The notes under the pieces are model-generated. The model saw only the letters and a program-made list of their open reading frames with translations, did not search any database and was not told where the DNA came from. From the IMG/VR virus record IMGVR_UViG_3300037572_000344, positions 1 through 26,594 of that record: a DNA stretch of 26,594 nucleotides; one strand, written 5' to 3'. This DNA is from a virus. Below are positions 1 through 8,535 of this stretch, piece by piece (the first letter of the stretch is position 1; each line of letters opens with the position of its first letter). The translations under genes were made by a program, and so were the position numbers.

Positions 1-3000
1 AGATACGATATTAGCCAGGTAGTCATTTGATATGTCTTTTTCTTTTAATTTTGAAATAACATAACTTTCAAAAGAACGCGCTGCCATTTCTCGCATGGTT
101 CCCCAATAATCTTTTGTCCGCTTGCCATCGAGTATCCTTGCGCGTTTTGGCAGACCTGATTCTTTAATTGCATCAGATATGCCTTTAAACCTTGCTACCA
201 TCGCAGGACGGATGGATTTATTTAACAGTTCTCGTGGGCGCTCAGTAACAAAGGACGCGCCTTCACCACGTATTCTTGAGAAATAATTATCTAAGCCATG
301 AAACCACTCGTGAGCAAGCGATCCGGCACCATCTTTCTTAGTCAGATTGATGACGATTTTATCTTGCTCATAATGCGCTTTAGCTGCATCTTTACCACCA
401 ATTCCACGCGCACCAAAGGCTAAACCAAGTTCTCCATTCAGCGATAATGATTTAGGCGGTATATCCAGAAGTTTAGCCAGATCCATCAGCCCATCGTAGG
501 CATCGTTAATGTCTTGCTGGCGTTTTTCCTGACCAACCCAATTACCAAATTCAACGCCACGGAACCCGAATGTATCTGCAAATTCTTCAGCCGTTACATT
601 CTTACCGTTACGATAATCTTCACCTAAACGAGCAGTATTAACGTCTTTCCTATGTTTTGGAATCGCTTTGAACTTTTCTAACTTATCTTCTATTTCCTGC
701 TGGTTTTCATTAACATAAGCCCTTGCTTCAGCCGATGTTTCAAACCCTTCTGCAAGGTCAGCATGGTTCCGCCCGATCTTTTTACCAATTATCCAGCCAC
801 GACTACCCTCTGTGCCACGGTACTTATATACATCAAACTTTGTTACACGCTTACCTTTTGGCTGATTTTCTATTGTCTCTGCATGTTTTTTTAATGCAGC
901 AATGGCTTCTTCTCGTGTATCGGCTTGTATAATATTTCCACCCATGCCGCCAAACGATTCCTTACTTTTAGCGGTAACATCAACCACCCATTTTGTTACA
1001 TTTTTCTCACCATTCCAGATAGTATAATGCACTTTTTCGAGCGTCACGCCTTTTAAGCTGGCACCGCTTTCAGGAAACCCGAACTCAATCAGCAAATCAA
1101 TACGGTCAGCTAGTTTAGATAGGTTTTCATTCTCACGCAGACCAGAAATGAATTTATCGGCGAAGCTATCACTATCAAGAATACTATTAGCAGTATTACG
1201 CGCCAACTTAACCGCTTCAACATAACGTGCTTTTTTGTACAGAGTTCGCCCTTTTGTTGGTATCTCGTCACGCATTACCTTGATAGCCGCAAGCGCCGTT
1301 TTATCCGCACCATTAGCTGCCAATGCTTTATAGTTTGGCTCAGGAAATGACTTGCTTAGTGGCAAAGTTTCAAGTTCATCTTGAGATAGATTCTTGCCTA
1401 CCTGCTCTCTAAATCCAGACCATGCATCTTTTCTGGAACCGCCTATTTTCTCACCGAAGTCTTCAATCTTCTCACCAGAAACTTGATCCATATCATCTTT
1501 TTTTGTTTCTTGGTTAGCTTTTGATTTAACGGCTTTATTGTCAGCCTTGTCAATTACGGCTCCAGTCTTTATTTTATTTTCTTGACTGGTTTTTGATTCT
1601 TTATCAACCGTATCAGTTTTTACCTCTGTTTCTTTATTTTGAGTTTTGTCAGCAGGGTAAGCCGCTTTCAAATCATCCAGCGTGTATTCACCACTGCGAA
1701 ATTTGCTAATAGCATCAAGGCGGTCTTTTCCGGTAATGGCAGCGTCATCAAGTACTTTAGTTGCAGTTAGTTCGTTAGATTCTTTTGTCTTGGCTTCTTC
1801 CTGTTTTGTTTTTTCTTGAGTTTTGCCAGTTTCTGTCTTAATGCTTTTGTTTATGTCGGTAACAGGGGTAGTTTCCGACTTAACAGTGGGTTCAGCTTGT
1901 TTTGCGGCTTCTGTTGTAAAGGTTTGTGTGTTTGATTGTAAAGGTTTGGCAGCTTCGTTGAATGTATTAGCCCATTGTTTCGCCAATGTGTCATTATTTT
2001 CAAACAAGATTGCCTTAATATCTTTAAGTGATTTGTCACCGTTTGTTACTTTTTCAACCCATCCTTTAACTGCTTTAATGTCGCTTGCTATGCTTTGCAA
2101 TACTTGCCCATGTTTTTTACGATTGAGTTTTCCAATATTTACTTTATTGCCATTATCGAATTCGATGTTTCCTTTATGATCTTTTGGCGCATTACCTGAA
2201 ACTGTTTTGTGCTGTGACTCAAGAAACGTAATAACAGCGTTTAATTCTGCAATATCTTTATCCCTGTTGCCTGCGTGGTCAGATACTTCTATAGGTTTTT
2301 TATTTTTTGTATCATTGCCGTCGTTGAAGAATGTATCTAGTAGGTCGCTCTCGCTGTCCTTTTTCCCTTCTGGATTTGCCCTGTCAATAGCTCTTTTTAA
2401 AGAAACCGCATCTAATGTAAGTTTAGCGCGTTTATTGCCAAGTACGCCGGTTACTACATAACCATCATTTGTAATTGAGTCAATCGAGACACCACGAATC
2501 ATTTTTCCTGTGTTTGGTGTTATTTTTCCTATTTTTTGACCAACAACAAAATTAAGTTTAGTTTTCGTTTCTACTATTTTTTTCTTAAAATTTTGATTAT
2601 CAATATATTGCCATGCGTTAGATATTTCTGTTTGAACTGCACCGCCATCTACGCCATTTTCAATGTTTTCAGGGATGAAGTCACCCAGGTCTTTTCTAAC
2701 AAAATCGACGGCTTCTCTATATGATTTAACGCCACTTTCTTTTGCTTTTTGTACAGACTCGATTAGTTTAATGTCTTTTTTATCAGGCGTAGTACGTTCA
2801 AGATTAATGTTGCGCCATTTATTATTCGACTCTGTAGATGTTTTACTAAGTTGATAGATGTTGCTGGTTTCGGCTTCTTTTTGTCCAGTGGCAGGCTCAA
2901 CCAGATTGTTTTCAGGGCTGGTCGCTGCTTCGTGTGCCGCTTTATCAATCAGCTTTTTCTTTTTTAAGTTCCCTGATTTTGCTCTTTCTGGCTTGATTGT

Positions 3001-5652
3001 TTCTGCTTCCGGCGCTGTCTGCGCTGGTGCAATACGTGCATTGCTACCAGGTTCACTTTGCTCTTGTCGATTTTCCTGTCCTTTTTCATTGGTTTTATCC
3101 TCACTAATAACTAATTCATATAAAGCACGTGCAATGTCTTTTGTTTCAACACCTTCTGTACCCAGCGCATCTACAACGGCATTAGTTTGAGCTTCCCCGA
3201 CTTTTTCTTCTGCCAGGTCTGCCAATCTTGCTAAGGCATCGGCTTCTTTGCTTATTTTTTCCGACTCAACCGAATCAAGCGAAGTTGTATACTCAGTATA
3301 ATCATTTTCATATTCGTTTAAATCATTATCTGTTGCTTCCCATTCATTGTAGGCTTCTTCAAATGAATCGTTATCACGGCGATTGTTGTACATAAAATCA
3401 GCAACATCAACACCGTATTTTTCTTTTAATTCTTTATAGTCTTTAAAGTCTTTTATTCGTGACTCGCCTTTTTTAATTAATGGCCGAATGTAATCCAGCG
3501 TTGCATTCGCGTCTGCCTGTGCCACAGCTTCTTCAGGTGAATAGGTTTTTTCTCCATTAATACCCGCATGAAGAATTTCTAATACTGCGTTTTTATCTAA
3601 CCGTTCTCCATCTTCACCGGCAAAGCCGTATTCATGCAGTAGCTCACCAATATCGTCAACCCCCCTGCCGCCATTATGCGGAAACACTGTCTTGCCAAAT
3701 ACCGGCGCTTTCAGTTTTTTAATGTCTTCTGGATCTACGCCTTCGTCAATGGCACTTTGCCGATCAACCCCACCAGCTTGTGCAATGATGGAAAACGCAT
3801 CATTACCACCTTTGGATAGCTCTTTTTCCTGTTTGCGTAACTGCCTTAATCCACTGCGTACATCACGAGAATTGTGCGACTCAACCAGTTCATCGAAACT
3901 ACGTTCCTTTTGTTTTGGTGTTTCGTAATCAATCTGGTGTGCCGCATCAAACCAGTCTGAAGCAGACTCCGGCGCTTTCTTTTCACCCGTTTTAGTATCA
4001 ACATACTCAAAATCAATACTGTTATTGTCTTTTATGCCTTGTTGGTTTTTGGCTACAAGCGTTAGTTTATCTTCTTGATCTGCCTCAATATCTGACTCGT
4101 TAAAATCAATACTGTTCTCTGTTTCACCGGCTGCCCCTTTTGCTCCCCTTACAGGTTTGCCAAAGTCACTGGTATCAATACTTGAAATTTCTTTTTCTGT
4201 TTCGCCAATCTTTTTATTATCCGCTTTAACTAATTCAGAAACATCACTATCAGGCGCAAACCTGGCTTTGATTCGTTCGTTACCTGCTTTAACCAATTCA
4301 GGATCAATATCAGTCGAAACAGGCATATCACCTTCAACGGCGGTAATATCCTCGGTATTATCGCTTTTTTGCTTAATATCTTTATTAGTGCCACCTCTTG
4401 ATGCAAGCTCCCCCTTTAGTGCGCTTATTGCATCTTTTAACTTTTCGTCGCCTTTTCTTCGATTAAAAACATCTTCAGCGCTGCTAATAATCGTGTTTAG
4501 TTTTTTGGTAGGTATTAACTCAAGATTTCCCTCTAGTGTTGAGGCTATAATAATTTTTGCTTTTTTAGGGTCGCCTATTGTTCGGTTGTAACCATAAACG
4601 CCAGTGCCTACCGTTCCCCCCATGACAGTTGTTAATAAAAAAGTTGCCGGGGCGATTTCTTTAAACGCTTCAAAAACATCAGCAGGGCTTGTAAACGATC
4701 TTTTTTCTTTATCGCTCAATCCAGCATCAACGGCAACATTACCCTGCCCGATTTGGGTCACCGTTTCCGTGGCAAACTCTACGCCATATACTGAACTTAA
4801 TTTTGTTACTAGCCGTGATGCAACGTTTTTTCCTAAAAACTGCCTTAAAGGCGCTGTAATTATTTTTAATCCAGCAACGTTACCAATAGCTTCCGGCACT
4901 GCTTCCCAGTAACCAGATTCATTAGCTAACCCTCTTATTGTTTTTGTGTATGATTTGGTTTCGGCATCGGTCATCGGCGATTTGCCAGTAAACTCGCGCT
5001 CTCTATTTTTAACATCAACCGCTGATGTTAAAAATTCATTTGTTGCCATTCTTTGCGCTGCCACTCCTGACGCTAATCCACCGCCAGCCCATGATGTACC
5101 AGGCACAGGGATTGGTGCGGCAGCTATAGCGCCAGTAAGCCCAGCGGCCATTGAAACAGTTGAAAAAGCAAGATTATTGCCTAATTCTCTGAAGTCTTTA
5201 GCCGTATAGCCAAATAATATTTTTTCATTAACGCCGGGTTCTGAGATACGTTTTTCGAGCAACTCGCCTGCTTCTTTTCGCCATTCATCCATCCGATTGT
5301 ATTCAGCGTAAGGAGTATCACCTTCAATAACAGAGGCTACTTTACCCTTAGCATAAGTTGGCACATCGGCAATCGTTCGGGCAAATTCACCAATAAGACC
5401 ACGACTTCCAGTTTTTTTCGCCACAGGCTCTTGTTCAAATGAGGGCAGGTTATTAAGCAAAGACGCATCAAAATTTGATTCATCAGAGTATGGCGCAAAA
5501 GCGTTATTTTGATTTTTGCTATCATCTGTTTCTGAGTCGTTTGAAAAGAAACCAGAAGAATCATACTGTACTAAGTCTGTAGATGGGCTACTTTCCTCTT
5601 CAAAGAAAGAAGAAGAGTCGTATTTACTGGCTTGAGCGCTGTTTTCGGGCAT
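1..5652 (-). CDS. Giant polyvalent-type virion protein with LPD-like domains and a zincin motif (partial, C-terminus beyond window)
   Basis: One frame stays open from the ATG at 5652 to base 1 (1884 codons, no stop), so the C-terminus is outside the window. Residues 1 to about 75 are acidic and rich in Ser, Asp and Asn, with two similar YDSS-x-FF motifs. Two hydrophobic Gly/Ala-rich stretches follow (about 155-210 and 335-358). Around 660-720 is a GGRGVDDIGELLHEYGF-type segment resembling a short domain common in phage giant proteins. About 720-1500 is mostly charged, low-complexity linker. Residues about 1535-1695 look like LPD5, and about 1695-1830 like LPD1 (FGNWVGQEKRQ, LGLAFGARG). The zinc-protease motif HEWFH is at 1781-1785, with Glu1862 a possible third ligand. 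Such polyvalent proteins are known from phages and conjugative elements and are thought to enter the host with the DNA. It follows the ejection-protein genes after a terminator. The ribosome site is weak. Domain names come from memory of the families. Confidence 0.88.
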   Translation of the reverse strand, partial: MPENSAQASKYDSSSFFEEESSPSTDLVQYDSSGFFSNDSETDDSKNQNNAFAPYSDESNFDASLLNNLPSFEQEPVAKKTGSRGLIGEFARTIADVPTYAKGKVASVIEGDTPYAEYNRMDEWRKEAGELLEKRISEPGVNEKILFGYTAKDFRELGNNLAFSTVSMAAGLTGAIAAAPIPVPGTSWAGGGLASGVAAQRMATNEFLTSAVDVKNREREFTGKSPMTDAETKSYTKTIRGLANESGYWEAVPEAIGNVAGLKIITAPLRQFLGKNVASRLVTKLSSVYGVEFATETVTQIGQGNVAVDAGLSDKEKRSFTSPADVFEAFKEIAPATFLLTTVMGGTVGTGVYGYNRTIGDPKKAKIIIASTLEGNLELIPTKKLNTIISSAEDVFNRRKGDEKLKDAISALKGELASRGGTNKDIKQKSDNTEDITAVEGDMPVSTDIDPELVKAGNERIKARFAPDSDVSELVKADNKKIGETEKEISSIDTSDFGKPVRGAKGAAGETENSIDFNESDIEADQEDKLTLVAKNQQGIKDNNSIDFEYVDTKTGEKKAPESASDWFDAAHQIDYETPKQKERSFDELVESHNSRDVRSGLRQLRKQEKELSKGGNDAFSIIAQAGGVDRQSAIDEGVDPEDIKKLKAPVFGKTVFPHNGGRGVDDIGELLHEYGFAGEDGERLDKNAVLEILHAGINGEKTYSPEEAVAQADANATLDYIRPLIKKGESRIKDFKDYKELKEKYGVDVADFMYNNRRDNDSFEEAYNEWEATDNDLNEYENDYTEYTTSLDSVESEKISKEADALARLADLAEEKVGEAQTNAVVDALGTEGVETKDIARALYELVISEDKTNEKGQENRQEQSEPGSNARIAPAQTAPEAETIKPERAKSGNLKKKKLIDKAAHEAATSPENNLVEPATGQKEAETSNIYQLSKTSTESNNKWRNINLERTTPDKKDIKLIESVQKAKESGVKSYREAVDFVRKDLGDFIPENIENGVDGGAVQTEISNAWQYIDNQNFKKKIVETKTKLNFVVGQKIGKITPNTGKMIRGVSIDSITNDGYVVTGVLGNKRAKLTLDAVSLKRAIDRANPEGKKDSESDLLDTFFNDGNDTKNKKPIEVSDHAGNRDKDIAELNAVITFLESQHKTVSGNAPKDHKGNIEFDNGNKVNIGKLNRKKHGQVLQSIASDIKAVKGWVEKVTNGDKSLKDIKAILFENNDTLAKQWANTFNEAAKPLQSNTQTFTTEAAKQAEPTVKSETTPVTDINKSIKTETGKTQEKTKQEEAKTKESNELTATKVLDDAAITGKDRLDAISKFRSGEYTLDDLKAAYPADKTQNKETEVKTDTVDKESKTSQENKIKTGAVIDKADNKAVKSKANQETKKDDMDQVSGEKIEDFGEKIGGSRKDAWSGFREQVGKNLSQDELETLPLSKSFPEPNYKALAANGADKTALAAIKVMRDEIPTKGRTLYKKARYVEAVKLARNTANSILDSDSFADKFISGLRENENLSKLADRIDLLIEFGFPESGASLKGVTLEKVHYTIWNGEKNVTKWVVDVTAKSKESFGGMGGNIIQADTREEAIAALKKHAETIENQPKGKRVTKFDVYKYRGTEGSRGWIIGKKIGRNHADLAEGFETSAEARAYVNENQQEIEDKLEKFKAIPKHRKDVNTARLGEDYRNGKNVTAEEFADTFGFRGVEFGNWVGQEKRQQDINDAYDGLMDLAKLLDIPPKSLSLNGELGLAFGARGIGGKDAAKAHYEQDKIVINLTKKDGAGSLAHEWFHGLDNYFSRIRGEGASFVTERPRELLNKSIRPAMVARFKGISDAIKESGLPKRARILDGKRTKDYWGTMREMAARSFESYVISKLKEKDISNDYLANIVS
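298..312 (-). other. Zincin active-site motif HEWFH in the giant protein
   Basis: Codons for His1781, Glu1782, Trp1783, Phe1784 and His1785 form an HExxH motif inside an LPD1-like stretch (GAGSLAHEWFHGLDNYF). In zincin metalloproteases the two His bind zinc and the Glu activates water. About 80 residues on, in a REMAARSFESY segment, Glu1862 (bases 67-69) is a plausible third zinc ligand. The motif is read directly. Protease activity is inferred. Confidence 0.75.
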
Positions 5653-5688
5653 TTTCAATATCTCAATAGATTTATCTAAGAATTTAAC

Positions 5689-5717
5689 CTTATATTAAAT
5701 CAGCTTTCTACCATTAA
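5689..5717 (-). promoter_or_regulatory. Weak candidate promoter for the giant gene
   Basis: On the minus strand a TATAAG box (5689-5694) lies 17 bases downstream of TTAATG (5712-5717), about 37 bases ahead of the ATG at 5652. The -10 matches five of six sigma70 consensus bases but the -35 only three. The terminator immediately upstream makes a separate promoter for the giant gene plausible, but the motif is weak and could be chance in AT-rich DNA. Confidence 0.2.
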
Positions 5718-5740
5718 AAAGCCCGAATTAACGGGCTGTA
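5714..5740 (-). terminator. Rho-independent terminator before the giant gene
   Basis: Minus-strand stem AGCCCG/CGGGCT (5732-5737 with 5720-5725), loop TTAATT, followed directly by a run of T (5716-5720). It lies between the stop of the 93-aa gene (5779) and the ATG of the giant gene (5652), in a 126-base gap that holds no other gene. It probably ends or attenuates the late transcript here. Confidence 0.75.
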
Positions 5741-5778
5741 GAGGGTTTAGCTATGGAGGATAAAATATTATGTCAAAA

Positions 5779-6060
5779 TCACAAAGCAGACTTAACAATC
5801 GCTTGTTCAGTGTCAACATGCATGGTTTTTTTAAGTTCATTAATTTCTTTTTGAAGATCAGCATTTAATGCATTGGCATCATAAAGTTGAATCGCAATAT
5901 CTTCGTCAATACTAAACGCTTCTTCAAACAACGGATCAACCTTCACTTCTTCTACATCACTTGTATGTTCAACAATTTTTTGTATTTCACAAAGCGGTTT
6001 AAAAACTATATAGCCATGTTTTTCAAGATACCCTTTAAGCATATTATTTATTAATTTCAT
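5779..6060 (-). CDS. Small phage protein of unknown function (93 aa)
   Basis: I do not recognise this protein. The start at 6060 (MKLINNML) is chosen because AGAGG (6069-6073) sits 8 bases upstream. A longer frame from 6105 would overlap the upstream gene and has no better ribosome site. The N-terminal 20 residues are basic and amphipathic. The rest is acidic, with a likely helix near the C-terminus (ALNADLQKEINELKKTM). It lies directly after the 545-aa internal protein and before a terminator, so it is the last gene of this transcript segment. A role as a small virion or chaperone protein for the ejection proteins is only a guess from position. Confidence 0.7.
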   Translation of the reverse strand: MKLINNMLKGYLEKHGYIVFKPLCEIQKIVEHTSDVEEVKVDPLFEEAFSIDEDIAIQLYDANALNADLQKEINELKKTMHVDTEQAIVKSAL

Positions 6061-6073
6061 TTTTTTAACCTCT

Positions 6074-7711
6074 TTAATTATTACTTGCAATTGTGATTTT
6101 CTCACTATTGAGATACTTACGAATAATGGCTATTTTTTTCTTCGTTAATTTTCTGACTAACGAACTATCAAGCAAGGCAAGCCGGACTGTCTCAGGCGAC
6201 AAGCCTTTCAAATTACCTGTTCTGCTATTTAATCGTTGTTTGACCTGCCGCGCCGCACCTCTAACCTTATTACCGTGTACCTGTCTTTTTCTGATCTGAG
6301 AAATGCCCCCTCCAAAATCGGGTTCCTCTGGCAATAAATCCTGTATATCTGCTTTAATTGCGTCCAGCTTTGATTTTGATTTTGTAATACCAGACGAATA
6401 CCCGCCTGATAACCCCTGATCTGGCTTTTCTGGTTCGCTAATTTCGGTATCATCAGCCATTGCAACAACCGTTGTATCTAAAGCCTTGTCCAAGGTATCC
6501 TTTGCTGGGTCAATACCCGTCTGACCATGCTCTAACCCACCCTGTGCCACTGCATTTTCTGGCGCAGGCGTTTCAATTGGAGCGTTATTGGCCTTTGTTT
6601 CAACTTTATTTGCCTTAATATCTTCCTGCATTTTTTGCTGGATTATATCGTCTGGCCAACCGAGTTTTTTTGCTTTTTCATAGTATTGCTCCTGCGTCAG
6701 TTTTTTAGGCTGTGTTTCGCTTTTTGTGTTAGTTGTACCGGTCTGCTGTAGTTGGTTTAAGCGTTCATCGACAATGGATTCCAGCACAAGCCTAACTCGC
6801 TCCTCTTTCCATTCATCTTCCGGGATAACGCCTATTTCAACACCTTCTTCAAACTCTTCGTTTACAATCTTTTCTGCTTGTTTTGCATATACAAGCAAGT
6901 CTCTTTGTGCGTCACGCGATGCACCGGCTCTATCGCCATTTCTAGCAATCTCGTAAGCCACACCAAGCACCCCTATCCGGGAAGAAGCGTCAGCTTTAGA
7001 TACATACTGAAAGCCCATTGTATCTAGTGCTGTCTGTGTAATATCGCCTCTTTTTGTGTGATAATCTACCCGCTCCTTACTTATTTTATTCTGTTGTGCC
7101 TGTGCTTTGCTTGCCCCGGTCTCACCACCAGCTCTAACGTTGGCAACGGCTAAACTACCGGTATTTTGCAAACCTATTTGCGCTAATTTGTCTTCCTGTG
7201 CTCGCACTGCTTTCGCTTGCTCTGCTTCCATTCTTGTTATTTCATTAGGATTTGTTATGCCTGTAAGAGCCATGCCGATTTCATCACGACTCATAGGCGC
7301 TGTTTTATCTTGACCATTTATCTGAAAAGTAATTAAATACTTACCGTTTTTGGTTTTTGGTTTTTCTATGTTTGTGATTTGGTTGCCATCATCTATCGAG
7401 TTATAAAGTGGCATTATTCCAGAAATATCACCAGAGATCATAAAAGCGCTTCTGACCTTTCTTCCCATCTCCGCTCTCTGGTAGGTTTTTTCTTGTCTGC
7501 CATAATTTACATCAGCCCGTACATAAGAATCATCGTTCCTTTCATCTAAAACTTGCTGGCGTTCACGCCGACTTTGTTGGTATTCGCGTGATCGCTCTGC
7601 ATCTTCTAACCCCTGATTATAAGTTTCATCAGCACGATAATCGGCCTTAATGTTACGCATTGCGCGTGATGCACCTGTTAATACACTACCTAAACCGTAT
7701 GTGCTACTCAT
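6074..7711 (-). CDS. Internal virion (DNA ejection) protein, coiled-coil type (545 aa)
   Basis: A long hydrophilic protein with an N-terminal Arg/Glu/Gln-rich helical region (about residues 20-85, e.g. SREYQQSRRERQQ). A mixed region (about 90-150) resembles a small folded domain (GKYLITFQINGQDKT). Long helical stretches follow to about 340, then a Pro/Ala/Asn-rich linker (about 375-420) and a basic C-terminus (KLTKKKIAIIRKYL). No enzyme motif is visible. This composition, the position after a 270-aa Ala/Gln-rich protein and the position before the giant protein match the internal/ejection proteins of short-tailed phages (T7 gp14-16 and P22 gp7/16/20 are functional analogues, not clear homologues). 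The start is supported by AAAGG about 9 bases upstream; the gap to the 270-aa gene is 11 bases. Confidence 0.75.
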   Translation of the reverse strand: MSSTYGLGSVLTGASRAMRNIKADYRADETYNQGLEDAERSREYQQSRRERQQVLDERNDDSYVRADVNYGRQEKTYQRAEMGRKVRSAFMISGDISGIMPLYNSIDDGNQITNIEKPKTKNGKYLITFQINGQDKTAPMSRDEIGMALTGITNPNEITRMEAEQAKAVRAQEDKLAQIGLQNTGSLAVANVRAGGETGASKAQAQQNKISKERVDYHTKRGDITQTALDTMGFQYVSKADASSRIGVLGVAYEIARNGDRAGASRDAQRDLLVYAKQAEKIVNEEFEEGVEIGVIPEDEWKEERVRLVLESIVDERLNQLQQTGTTNTKSETQPKKLTQEQYYEKAKKLGWPDDIIQQKMQEDIKANKVETKANNAPIETPAPENAVAQGGLEHGQTGIDPAKDTLDKALDTTVVAMADDTEISEPEKPDQGLSGGYSSGITKSKSKLDAIKADIQDLLPEEPDFGGGISQIRKRQVHGNKVRGAARQVKQRLNSRTGNLKGLSPETVRLALLDSSLVRKLTKKKIAIIRKYLNSEKITIASNN

Positions 7712-7722
7712 AATAATTACCT

Positions 7723-8535
7723 TTAATAATAAGCATTGTAATCTGCTTCTGTGACACCGTAATCATCCCATGCATTAGTAGCGGGAGCTCTCATGTTATA
7801 TATCTGACCAGCAAGCTCTAAACCACCCTGCACAATACCGCCTGCGTTCGCGGCATTGTTGTTTGCTATATTGCCGTATTGGCTGGCTATGCCGCCGTAT
7901 GCGGAAAGTGAAGCCGTTGGCGATAAACTGGTTCCACCAGAGGCTTGCGTTGGCCTGTTGCCACCAGGGGCGCGACCACTGGCAACCGATAAGCGGCTAA
8001 AGTTTTCATTTTCAACCCGGTCTTTTTCATTCTCACGCGCAAGGTTAATAGCGCCAGAACTGGCTTTTGCCTCAGCTAGACCATATTGACGCTCATTACT
8101 GCGGTACGCTCCTGAATCTGGACGAACACCACGGCGCTCTAAGTTTCTTTGTTCGGTTCCACGTGCAACATCAAATTGACCGGCTACGGTTTCAGCGGCT
8201 TCACGAGTAGCCCTGTCAGTCTGATCGCGCACCCCCTCCTGAGCCATCGTAGCGAATTGTTCTTGAACCGGGCGGTAAAAGTCAGTGTATAGCTTATAAT
8301 CATCCTCCCCGCGCTGTTGTGCTAGTTTTCGTGCATCAATCCCCAGCTCTTGCGCTTCTATTTCAAGCGGCAGAATGTTTTCTGAGTATTGCTCCCACTG
8401 TTCTCGTGCAAGCTGGTTTTGTTCATTTAATGCTGCCTGTTGCGCTCTCGCTGCATCACTTGCATCACCTTGCGCTTCTGCGCCCATAAGCAGGCTTGCC
8501 CCGCCTATCGCTATACCGGCTATTGCTGCTGACAT
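7723..8535 (-). CDS. Internal virion protein, ejection-protein type (270 aa)
   Basis: The N-terminus has a hydrophobic Gly/Ala segment (AAIAGIAIGGASLLMGAEAQG, residues 3-23 less the last few), followed by a long Ala/Gln/Arg-rich helix (ARAQQAALNEQNQLAREQWEQ region, 28-120) with LPLEIEAQELG. The middle is Arg-rich (RGTEQRNLERRGVRPDSGAYRS) and the C-terminus is Gly/Asn/Ala-rich. This layout is typical of short internal virion proteins in podoviruses, which leave the capsid with the DNA and can form part of a trans-envelope channel. The hydrophobic N-terminus fits membrane contact. The ATG overlaps the upstream cupin-like gene by 16 bases and has GGAGA 6 bases upstream. Family assignment rests on composition and gene order. 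Confidence 0.75.
   Translation of the reverse strand: MSAAIAGIAIGGASLLMGAEAQGDASDAARAQQAALNEQNQLAREQWEQYSENILPLEIEAQELGIDARKLAQQRGEDDYKLYTDFYRPVQEQFATMAQEGVRDQTDRATREAAETVAGQFDVARGTEQRNLERRGVRPDSGAYRSNERQYGLAEAKASSGAINLARENEKDRVENENFSRLSVASGRAPGGNRPTQASGGTSLSPTASLSAYGGIASQYGNIANNNAANAGGIVQGGLELAGQIYNMRAPATNAWDDYGVTEADYNAYY

Noticed and set aside
1823-2461. Plus-strand frames of 118 and 84 codons
   Set aside because: They are antisense to the uninterrupted giant gene, are cysteine/serine-rich in the manner of reverse-strand shadows, and have no convincing ribosome sites.
4157-4912. Plus-strand frames of 144 and 102 codons
   Set aside because: Antisense to the giant gene, with Ser/Leu-rich shadow composition. 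The minus frame has recognisable domains and stays open throughout.
5745-5776. Perfect -35 box TTGACA on the minus strand after the 93-aa gene
   Set aside because: At 16-18 bases downstream there is no acceptable -10 box, and a promoter here would read straight into the terminator at 5714-5740.
5770-5868. Plus-strand 32-codon frame preceded by GGAGG at 5755-5759
   Set aside because: It is antisense to the 93-aa gene, the spacing of 10 bases is long, the product is not recognisable and no other gene uses the plus strand. Probably chance.
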